From Hungatella sp. UBA3048 (lineage in GTDB: Bacteria; Bacillota; Clostridia; Lachnospirales; Lachnospiraceae): a stretch of 11,832 nt of DNA. Positions 1-5,752 of this stretch are shown here, one piece after another; within the stretch, counting starts at the first letter, position 1; every line of letters starts with the position of its first letter. The notes under the pieces were generated by a model. That model worked only from the letters and a program-made list of their open reading frames with translations. It made no database searches and was not told where the DNA came from. A program made the position numbers and the translations under genes. The stretch lies in the NCBI GenBank assembly GCA_002367105.1, contig DFCS01000004.1, positions 1 through 11,832 of the forward strand. The letters run 5' to 3'.

Positions 1-1552
1 TAAACTTAAATCCGGGCTTGCGTTTCCTTCACAGGTCAGTTGAAAGGACTGGCGGTTTCCATATATATCATAAGTATATTCTTTCTTTACATTTCCTGGA
101 TCGTCCTGGCGGGACAGCTGACCTATCTGATTGTAGCGGTACTTCGTCTCCAGGAGGAGGGTTTCTTTTCCTCCCACGGATTCCCGGCTGACTTCTCGAA
201 TCTTCTTGCCGTTTTTACCATAGGCATACTCCCGCTCGCTGATTACCAATCCATCAGGAGTTCTCTTTTGCACGGTTTCCTTTATCAGATGTTTCAGGGC
301 ATCATGCTGATAAGCAGTCTGGTCCTTGTTCCTGTCCGTTTTCTTCTGCAGTCTTCCGGCTTTGTCATACTCATAGTATTCCGTACAGCCACGGGCATCC
401 GTCATTGCCGTGACATTTCCAAAGCGGTCATAGGTGTATTTTATCACCTCTCGCCCTTCGCCGGATGGAGTATCCCCAGTTCTCCTTAGAATGACCTGAT
501 TCATCGCATCATACCGGCAGGTAGTCTTAATCCAACTGCCCGGACTTAGGTACTGGTAGGTATCAGTCAAACGGTTCCTGGCATCATACACATACTGAGT
601 CTCCTGCCAGCCATCTTTTTGTGCCTTCTTTTCCCATATGATATTACCGGCTCCATCATAGTAATATTTTACTTTCTGACTGAGGTGGTCAAACGGCGCT
701 AAGGTTTGAACAAGACGTCCTGCTTTATCGTATTGGAATTCGGTTCTCTTTCCAGCTTCATCCCATTGGAACCGTTTATTGCCTAACGCATCATATTGAA
801 TGCTGGTAATTCTCTCCTGACCGGAGTCTGTCCGTATGGATTTTACTACACGGCCTGCATAATCGTACTCAAAGCATTCTGTGTTCCTGTCATCAATTTT
901 ACTGATATTGTTTCCTGCATTGTCATATATGTAGGTAAACACCCTTTCTCCGGCTAAAAATTCCTTCCTGACCTGGTCTTTTTGGTCTTTATAACATTCT
1001 GTCACTATATCCGGAGCGAAGGCGTCTCCTATGACTTTTTTTACTTCACGAAAGTATTTCATGCCATCTGCCGGATCGGTAAATACCTCATTGAATTCAT
1101 GCTTCTCCTCATAGCCCACTTGTGGAATCGTGTAGGATAGCACCCGGCCAAATGAATCGTAGGAATAACGTTCAGTTTTTCTTATATTATCAGCTGCTGT
1201 GCCGTTCCCATCATATGTAACCGCTTCTATCAGCTCTCCCCATGAATTATACCGGAAATCCTGGAGCACAACATCACCAGTGGCCGGTTTCATGGATACG
1301 GCTAGGCAGACCTGCTGAATCTGTCCAAAGGGTGTGTATTGAATTCTTTTTTTTTGGTGGTTTCCATCGGTTGTCGTGATATAGTTTAAGCTGTCATTAT
1401 AATCGGTTTCATTTACTGTCCGCGAGCCGTCTACCGGAGGTAGCGTCTCTGCAACCATCCGTCCCAGCTGGTCATAGCAGTAGGTAGTTATCTGATTCCT
1501 GGAATCTTTTTTGTAAATGAGCCGTCCCCAATTATCATATTGGAACTCTTCC
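1..1552 (-). repeat. YD (Rhs) repeat array within the Rhs protein
   Basis: Residues from about 652 to the window edge hold roughly 15 degenerate units of about 20 residues, with the pattern Y-x-Y-D-x-x-G-R/N-h, where h is hydrophobic. Clear examples are FQYDNWGRL, YSYDSFGRV, YIYDNAGNN, FEYDYAGRV, IQYDALGNK, YYYDGAGNI, YVYDARNRL, YTYDRFGNV, YEYDKAGRL and YTYDIYGNR. The units diverge at DNA level, so this is a protein repeat and not a recent tandem duplication. Confidence 0.88.
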
Positions 1553-3507
1553 TTGATTGGATCGCAGAGATTGCCGTCTGCATCTCGGATAACGGTATGT
1601 TCTTTTGACATCACACTATGTGTGTATCTGCTGTCAGTACTGGAAGGAGAGCTGTATTTATAAATCGTTTCTGCATATTCACCGGACTGTTCCAGGTTCC
1701 CGCTGTCTGCCAGGAAGTATTTTCTTTCGTTGGTCACGCAATAGGGATTGGCATTATCCATATAAACATATTCTGTCTTTTCTTTTAAGACTCCATTTTC
1801 ATAGACCTTATGATATTTTATGACCCTATTTCCCAAATCCTTATGAAGTTCATTTTTTTCTATGATCTGGTCAGTGCCATTTATTCTTTCTGTTTTAAGA
1901 ATGGTGCTGTAGTCTCCATACTCTGTAATAATTTCCTGGTCACAGGAAGAGTCATCCGTATAGGTTTCCTTAAACTTAATGACATTTGCTTTTTGATCGG
2001 AGGAATAAGTCCATTTGGTTTCCTTTTCCAGAAATTTTGAGTGATCGTTTCTGTCAAATACCTGGTCAACTGCTTTTACCAGTAGTTTATTGCTATATGT
2101 ATAATCGCTCGTTGAAATAAGGGATTCCTGATGCCGGATTTCCTTTCTCTTTAGTTGTCCTTCCGAATTAAACTGATGGGTTTCCTCAATGTCCTGGTGA
2201 TTTGTTACTTCTGCAAATTTAATATACTTGCCATTGCTGGCGGATCCAGAATCAAGCGTATAGTCATATACTCCCTGGTTGTATTCGGCTCCGTCAACAA
2301 TATCCTTTTTCATCGTCAATGCAAAATGGTCAATATATCCACCAGTACTATTATTAATGCTAATTTTCCTGTCATAGGTAAACTGTGTGGAGGCATGATT
2401 GGGGTATGTGACGCTCTTTAGCAGCAGATACTCGCGATCTTGCGTTCCGGGGTCGTTTCCTACTACTCCAGAGGCGGCACATTTCATATAACCCTTGGAA
2501 GTTTCGTAGTTATACTCGGTCAAGCTGCCTACAGGGTCTATTACTTCGGTGAGTGTTTGGGTACCTTGCCTTTTGATATGGTAGGCAATTTCGCATGCCT
2601 CTCCTTTCGAACTTTTCGGTAAATCCCAGACAAATCCGTCATTGGTTCTATTCAGTGTGATTGGACGCCCCCAGGTGTCCACAATCTCCATACCTTGGGA
2701 GCCCCTAAGATTATAAAGAATGGTATTTCCAAACCTATCCTGGCGGGCGACCAGCTTAAAATCTGCTCGGCCCATATTTCGGTCACCATCACCTGTATTA
2801 GAATTAAAATAATCCCTGTTTCCATTCTTGTATTTAATTATGAGATGATAAGATTTTGGAGGATCCGCTTTATAAGGGTGCCGAATCTCACCTGACTTGG
2901 TATCAATTTCCACATCTTTTAAGTTATAATTTTCAAATACGTCGAAATCCCGATTCATTCTTAAACTTCTTCCATCTTCAAGATGTAAAATATAATCATA
3001 ACTGCGAGTTGTTTTTAATTGGGGCCACCAAGTCCAACCAAAATTCTGCACAGTCTCAATGGACGGCAGAACAAAGGACCATCCGAGTCCTAGTCCATAG
3101 GTTGAGGTATAAAATGTGTTATTTATAGAACCTGTTCTTATAACTGAACCGAGGACATGTGGAGCCATATCCACTAAATTTGCACAGCCGGAATCATAGC
3201 GTCTGGCTATGGATACATCGAAGCCATCCCTGCCGGGCAGTACAAAATCGGTTGTATCATATTGGACATTGCCGGTGTTTAACTGGACATTTACCTGATT
3301 TGTTTCAAAGTAGTTAAATGGGGATTCCGGATACTGTTTTGTTTCGATAAATTCATACTCCGAAGATAGTGCCGCCCAGCGAACTCGTATTTTCGGGCTT
3401 TCTGCTTCAGATGATACTTCGCCTGATACGTCCTCATCCGCCTTTGTATCAGGCTCTTCCCCTTCATTTTTATCAATGTAATCTTCTATATTTTTATTAT
3501 CGTTCAT
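1..3507 (-). CDS. Rhs/YD-repeat protein, N-terminal 1169 residues (C-terminus beyond left edge)
   Basis: This is a long open minus-strand frame with no stop from the ATG at 3507 to the first base of the window; I translated it throughout. The first ~40 residues are acidic and hydrophilic, with no signal peptide or membrane segment. Next comes an Rhs N-terminal region (VQLNTGNVQYDTTDFVLPGR, then IARRYDS) typical of the start of Rhs/wall-associated proteins. A beta-rich middle follows, and from about residue 652 there are dense YD repeats such as FQYDKAGRL, YTYDRFGNV and YEYDKAGRL. In known Rhs proteins these repeats form a shell around a variable C-terminal toxin, which would lie outside this window together with any immunity gene. 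The ribosome site GAAGAAGGGATTAG precedes the ATG, and the upstream gene ends 17 bp away, so the two are probably co-transcribed. The toxin role is family knowledge; no toxin domain is visible here. Confidence 0.93.
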   Translation of the reverse strand, partial: MNDNKNIEDYIDKNEGEEPDTKADEDVSGEVSSEAESPKIRVRWAALSSEYEFIETKQYPESPFNYFETNQVNVQLNTGNVQYDTTDFVLPGRDGFDVSIARRYDSGCANLVDMAPHVLGSVIRTGSINNTFYTSTYGLGLGWSFVLPSIETVQNFGWTWWPQLKTTRSYDYILHLEDGRSLRMNRDFDVFENYNLKDVEIDTKSGEIRHPYKADPPKSYHLIIKYKNGNRDYFNSNTGDGDRNMGRADFKLVARQDRFGNTILYNLRGSQGMEIVDTWGRPITLNRTNDGFVWDLPKSSKGEACEIAYHIKRQGTQTLTEVIDPVGSLTEYNYETSKGYMKCAASGVVGNDPGTQDREYLLLKSVTYPNHASTQFTYDRKISINNSTGGYIDHFALTMKKDIVDGAEYNQGVYDYTLDSGSASNGKYIKFAEVTNHQDIEETHQFNSEGQLKRKEIRHQESLISTSDYTYSNKLLVKAVDQVFDRNDHSKFLEKETKWTYSSDQKANVIKFKETYTDDSSCDQEIITEYGDYSTILKTERINGTDQIIEKNELHKDLGNRVIKYHKVYENGVLKEKTEYVYMDNANPYCVTNERKYFLADSGNLEQSGEYAETIYKYSSPSSTDSRYTHSVMSKEHTVIRDADGNLCDPIKEEFQYDNWGRLIYKKDSRNQITTYCYDQLGRMVAETLPPVDGSRTVNETDYNDSLNYITTTDGNHQKKRIQYTPFGQIQQVCLAVSMKPATGDVVLQDFRYNSWGELIEAVTYDGNGTAADNIRKTERYSYDSFGRVLSYTIPQVGYEEKHEFNEVFTDPADGMKYFREVKKVIGDAFAPDIVTECYKDQKDQVRKEFLAGERVFTYIYDNAGNNISKIDDRNTECFEYDYAGRVVKSIRTDSGQERITSIQYDALGNKRFQWDEAGKRTEFQYDKAGRLVQTLAPFDHLSQKVKYYYDGAGNIIWEKKAQKDGWQETQYVYDARNRLTDTYQYLSPGSWIKTTCRYDAMNQVILRRTGDTPSGEGREVIKYTYDRFGNVTAMTDARGCTEYYEYDKAGRLQKKTDRNKDQTAYQHDALKHLIKETVQKRTPDGLVISEREYAYGKNGKKIREVSRESVGGKETLLLETKYRYNQIGQLSRQDDPGNVKKEYTYDIYGNRQSFQLTCEGNASPDLSL

Positions 3508-3524
3508 CTAATCCCTTCTTCATC

Positions 3525-4634
3525 TTAAAATAGTGATACTGCTGCGCTTCCAGTACCCTTGGCGATAAATTCTACCAATGCAATGGAACCGCTAAAGCAT
3601 TCATTTTGACTTAATTGTCTGGTTGATTGAAACCACAGCTTTCCCGGAATACTGGAATATATTCTTAAATTTTCTTCCGAATAATTTCCTGGTTCTGTTA
3701 TGCTTCTTAGGCTGCCAGCTGTGAGGTTTGTTAATTCTAATAAGTTTGGATTATATCGGAGGTTCATACGGATCTTATCCAGACCGCTGACCTCATGGGC
3801 TTTTAGCAGGACTACGTAACGATTGCCCGTCTTTACCGGGTATTCCATGGTACTGTTGCGGTAAAATATCGGAATAACCGGCAATTGTGCTGTTGTCAAA
3901 TAATCAGATTCATCACTTTTAGTATCAAATGCTTTGATCCGGTACATAGCGTTGGACGCCCCAATTGGGATAGAATCTGTCATTCCCCGGTGTTCCTCAA
4001 CATGTTTCTGTGTATCCAATTCATGGAAGGTCAATCCTTTGCCTTCCCATTCGTTAAATGTCAGCCATCTGGAGTCAATACTCTCCCACGAGATGCCAGG
4101 AAGCGTCACCTTTTCCCCTTCATCCCATGAATGTCCGTAATTTTCCAAGCTGCTCCAGGTTTTATTAAGTTCGCCCAGTTCCAGCCAGGTACACCCCTGC
4201 TCAATGCCAGGCCGTTCATCGCCGGAGCCTTTAAATATTTCAAAGCTTATTTCCCGGCTTTCTAACTGCTGCCAGGTATGCGAATGATTCTCAAACTGTG
4301 ACCAGCTTAACTCCTCATAATCCAGGCGTTCCCAGTGCTGTCCTTTGCCAGTTCTGGTTTCGATTTGATGCCAGTTAAGGGCTTCCTGATCATACATGCT
4401 CCATGGTTCATTGGTACTGTCAAAATTATCCCAAGTGTATCCAGACAGGGCCTGTAAAAAGGATTCATTAAATACTCGTTCTACAATATAACTTTTATCT
4501 GCTTCCACCGCTCCCCAACTAATTTTTGCTTGTTCTCCTTCGAGGAGGGCGGGGATATGTAAACATTCCGGTCGGTTCATAAATAATAGGTTTCTCCTTT
4601 CATTTTCTATTGGTAATCTTAGTTTTTGTTTCAT
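3525..4634 (-). CDS. Split fibronectin III / W-repeat protein with cohesin-like C-terminus, directly upstream of rhs
   Basis: This 369-aa protein belongs to no named family that I recognise. Residues ~24-60 (AKISWGAVEADKSYIVER) look like the first half of a fibronectin III domain. Residues ~219-250 (TDSIPIGASNAMYRIKAFD, then SDY) look like its second half, close to FN3 modules of Firmicutes phage tail proteins. Between them, residues 66-208 are an array of decapeptide repeats with a conserved W or F. Residues ~268-369 (KAHEVSGLDKIRMNLRYNP, then LLEL and LVEFIAKGTG) resemble a cohesin-type beta sandwich; this is a weaker, fold-level impression. There is no signal peptide. The start is uncertain. 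AAGGAG lies about 20 nt before the ATG at 4634, which is too far. Met19 (ATG ending at 4580) has AAAGGAG 13 nt upstream and begins just before the FN3-like part. The gene ends 17 bp before rhs, so it probably encodes an accessory, adhesin or loading partner of Rhs (inference). Confidence 0.85.
   Translation of the reverse strand: MKQKLRLPIENERRNLLFMNRPECLHIPALLEGEQAKISWGAVEADKSYIVERVFNESFLQALSGYTWDNFDSTNEPWSMYDQEALNWHQIETRTGKGQHWERLDYEELSWSQFENHSHTWQQLESREISFEIFKGSGDERPGIEQGCTWLELGELNKTWSSLENYGHSWDEGEKVTLPGISWESIDSRWLTFNEWEGKGLTFHELDTQKHVEEHRGMTDSIPIGASNAMYRIKAFDTKSDESDYLTTAQLPVIPIFYRNSTMEYPVKTGNRYVVLLKAHEVSGLDKIRMNLRYNPNLLELTNLTAGSLRSITEPGNYSEENLRIYSSIPGKLWFQSTRQLSQNECFSGSIALVEFIAKGTGSAAVSLF
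4011..4439 (-). repeat. Decapeptide W-x-x-hydrophobic-[DE] repeat array
   Basis: Thirteen units carry an aromatic anchor at residues 68, 78, 88, 101, 111, 121, 131, 150, 160, 170, 183, 193 and 203. Examples are TWDNFD, NWHQIE, HWERLD, SWSQFE, TWQQLE, TWSSLE, SWESID and TFHELD. The spacing is exactly 10 residues in nine of twelve intervals, with 13 (twice) and 19 (once) as exceptions. A T or S usually precedes the aromatic residue. Three anchors are F instead of W. The DNA of the units is diverged. Confidence 0.85.
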
Positions 4635-4820
4635 TATTGTATTTTCGATAAGTACTCCTTACCTGCTCCCCGTCGTGATTATGATATCTTCCATTTCAGT
4701 ACCATGTGGTTTCTTGCCATATTTCGTTTGAGCCAATAGTAAACTTTATGATAGGAAAATAATTTATTATACTGATACTCATTCTTTTCTATTGAGGAGG
4801 AGAAGGAGTATCAGTTCCGT
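4635..4820. other. Gap between the W-repeat gene and the inverted tail-fibre cassette
   Basis: This AT-rich spacer holds no convincing gene. On the minus strand AAGGAG lies about 20 nt before the ATG at 4634. A TATAAT-like hexamer occurs at about 4765-4770 on the minus strand but has no good -35, so an independent promoter for the W-repeat gene is not supported. A 28-codon minus-strand frame (4696-4782) ends in TIGSNEIWQETTWY, which resembles a tail-fibre C-terminus, but it lacks a ribosome site. Confidence 0.5.
4774..4812. repeat. Inverted repeat / stem-loop
   Basis: GATACTC (4774-4780) pairs with GAGTATC (4806-4812), and inside it TTCT (4782-4785) pairs with AGAA (4801-4804), with one A/G mismatch between them. 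The loop is about 15 nt. No clear T-tract follows on either strand, so this is not a classical terminator. It lies just outside the possible inverted cassette and could be a recombination-site relic or an mRNA structure. Confidence 0.45.
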
Positions 4821-5027
4821 TTGACTCAAGTAAATAGTGATTTACAGAATCAGATTGCTACAACAAATAACAATTTAGCCAACACAAACACTGCACTAAC
4901 CAATACAACAAATGCTCTTAATGGTCGAGTTCCGCACCGGATTGCTTTCCGGTGGGATGATGGAGGAGCATTGCAGCTATATGTAGACGGTACATATTTT
5001 GGGAGCGTCAAATTCATCGATAAATGA
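4821..5027 (+). CDS. Tail-fibre-like C-terminal module in opposite orientation (candidate silent cassette)
   Basis: This 68-codon frame has only a TTG as a possible start. A purine-rich GGAGGAGAAGGAG lies about 12 nt upstream, and the frame stays open back to about 4776. The product starts TQVNSDLQNQ, continues with an N/T-rich coil-like stretch (NNLANTNTALTNTTNAL), and ends in a small beta-like part (GRVPHRIAFRW, then LQLYVDGTYFG). It parallels the converging gene at 5028-5417: NSDL and LANTN in the stalk, then GR-x2-[HD]RI-x2-R and LQ/LE-x-Y-x-DG in the head. It has no tail-attachment N-terminus and no visible promoter. Its TGA (5025-5027) abuts the TGA of the opposing gene (5028-5030). It is best read as an alternative C-terminal cassette or an inverted duplicate; a free-standing small gene is possible. 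Confidence 0.5.
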   Translation: MTQVNSDLQNQIATTNNNLANTNTALTNTTNALNGRVPHRIAFRWDDGGALQLYVDGTYFGSVKFIDK

Positions 5028-5302
5028 TCATTTCGTCCACATAGTAGCCCAGGCACCATTAATACTTCTTGCAAACACTAGTGGGCCATCGTCGTATATT
5101 TCAAGCTGGTAAAAAGATGTGACTGACACTGAGAACCTTATGTATATTCTATCGCTTGCACGACCAAATATAACATTGGTTAATGTATCTAAGCTACCAG
5201 TAACTTTTGTGTTTAATTCGCTTTTGTCGGCCTTCATCGTTAAATTGCTATTTGTGTTTGCTAAATCATTGGCATTTGCCTTCAAAATTAAATCACTATT
5301 TA
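4831..5302. repeat. Inverted homologous segments flanking the opposed tail-fibre modules
   Basis: TAAATAGTGATTTA at 4831-4844 recurs as its exact reverse complement at 5289-5302. Further in, ATTTAGCCAACACAAA at 4873-4888 recurs inverted at 5251-5266 with one mismatch. Both pairs lie at the same codon phase in the opposing frames (NSDL and LANTN). Recombination across the outer pair would therefore exchange the C-terminal modules in frame. Whether inversion occurs is unknown, and no recombinase gene is in the window. Confidence 0.6.
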
Positions 5303-5417
5303 ACTTAGTTATATTCTCATCAATAATAACATTATCATTGACAAAATCCTGTCTTACCGGCTTATCCGATGCTTCCCACATATTTAATCCTAATGATGTT
5401 TTATTTGTACTTGACAT
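5028..5417 (-). CDS. Small phage tail-fibre-like protein, SOS-promoter-proximal
   Basis: This 129-aa protein starts at the ATG at 5417 with a good ribosome site (AGAGGAGAAATAAT before the ATG). Residues ~7-36 (SLGLNMWEASDKPVRQDFVN, then DNVIIDENI) resemble the short N-terminal attachment segment of Firmicutes phage tail-fibre and tail-appendage proteins. Residues 37-75 are a polar, probably coiled stalk (KLNSDLILKANANDLANTN). Residues 80-129 are a small beta-rich head ending NGAWATMWTK. There is no signal peptide or membrane segment. It is the first gene after the LexA-flanked promoter. Its C-terminal half has a diverged partner in inverted orientation immediately downstream, and the stop codons abut as TGATCA. 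The role as a receptor-binding or structural part of a phage-derived particle is inferred; the exact family is not certain. Confidence 0.75.
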   Translation of the reverse strand: MSSTNKTSLGLNMWEASDKPVRQDFVNDNVIIDENITKLNSDLILKANANDLANTNSNLTMKADKSELNTKVTGSLDTLTNVIFGRASDRIYIRFSVSVTSFYQLEIYDDGPLVFARSINGAWATMWTK

Positions 5418-5462
5418 ATTATTTCTCCTCTTTTAATTTGAATTTTTTTCTTCTTGTATATT

Positions 5463-5476
5463 CGAACATATGTTCT
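5463..5476. promoter_or_regulatory. LexA (SOS) box, downstream copy
   Basis: CGAACATATGTTCT contains the perfect palindrome GAACATATGTTC and matches 13 of 14 positions of the Bacillus-type LexA/DinR box CGAAC-N4-GTTYC. It lies about 10 bp downstream of the predicted transcription start on the minus strand, a position where a bound repressor would block transcription. Confidence 0.85.
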
Positions 5477-5484
5477 GTTTCGCC

Positions 5485-5520
5485 GACAACTGAATTATAA
5501 TACTACCGAATCCAGTTGTC
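5485..5520. repeat. 8-bp inverted repeat around the SOS promoter core
   Basis: GACAACTG at 5485-5492 and CAGTTGTC at 5513-5520 are perfect inverted copies 20 bp apart. One arm overlaps the -35 hexamer and the other lies at the predicted start site. It could be a second operator or a hairpin, or chance. Confidence 0.4.
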
Positions 5521-5522
5521 AA
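5494..5522 (-). promoter_or_regulatory. Consensus sigma-A promoter of the tail-fibre/Rhs module
   Basis: On the minus strand, TTGACA (5517-5522) and TATAAT (5494-5499) are separated by exactly 17 bp, a full consensus match. The predicted start is near 5487, about 70 nt before the ATG at 5417. LexA boxes flank it on both sides, which suggests a strong promoter held silent until DNA damage. Confidence 0.88.
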
Positions 5523-5531
5523 TGTTTTTTT

Positions 5532-5545
5532 CGAACATATGTTCT
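5532..5545. promoter_or_regulatory. LexA (SOS) box, upstream copy
   Basis: This is a second identical CGAACATATGTTCT; the identity with the first box extends to the 16 bp TTCGAACATATGTTCT. It lies about 10 bp upstream of the -35 hexamer. The boxes are 69 bp apart start to start, compatible with repressor dimers bound on either side of the promoter. Confidence 0.85.
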
Positions 5546-5594
5546 ATTTTTATAAATTTTCAGATTACTCCATCTCCCCAACCTGACAAAAAAC

Positions 5595-5659
5595 TGCATA
5601 AACATACACAAAAAAATCCCCAATTTTTCTCCTGGGGATTTTTCGTGTATGTTTATGCA
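5595..5659. terminator. Long near-perfect hairpin, probable bidirectional terminator of the PBP operon
   Basis: Arms 5595-5621 and 5634-5659 pair almost completely: TGCATAAACATACAC with its exact complement, then an A-run and TCCCC with GGGGATTTTT, with one extra base or mismatch. The loop is 12 nt. On the minus strand the core AAAAATCCCC, loop, GGGGATTTTTTT is a typical intrinsic terminator, about 95 bp past the stop of the 705-aa PBP gene. The outer 15-bp extension beyond the T-tract is longer than a terminator needs. The rest of the 5546-5752 gap shows nothing else that I can support. Confidence 0.8.
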
Positions 5660-5752
5660 CAATTTCTTGATATCATATTAATAATAAAAACGTCTTTTAC
5701 TTAAAGAAAAGAAATAGCATATTAAATTCAAACCATTACGGCAGCCCTCTAT

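Noticed and set aside
40..489. Plus-strand open frame of 149 codons, and similar plus-strand frames between 1605 and 3128
   Set aside because: They lie antisense to the continuous Rhs frame, whose YD repeats are unmistakable, and they show no family features.
1..1552. Regularly spaced repeats considered as a CRISPR or DNA satellite array
   Set aside because: The periodicity exists at protein level (YD repeats); the DNA units are diverged and have no fixed repeat-spacer structure.
1..3507. Possible frameshift or decay in the Rhs gene, because no complete minus-strand frame spans it
   Set aside because: Translation from 3507 is open to the window edge with coherent Rhs motifs; the gene is only cut by the window.
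4696..4782. 28-codon minus-strand frame ending like a tail-fibre protein (TIGSNEIWQETTWY)
   Set aside because: It has no ribosome site, starts inside a stem-loop and is too short to call; kept only as a possible remnant.
4774..4812. Stem-loop as a terminator between the tail-fibre gene and the W-repeat gene
   Set aside because: The stem is A/T-rich with a mismatch and no T-tract follows, so transcriptional separation is not supported.
4850..5074. Minus-strand 74-codon frame across the opposed tail-fibre modules
   Set aside because: It is antisense to the plus-strand module, which has homologous sequence features; the frame itself shows none.
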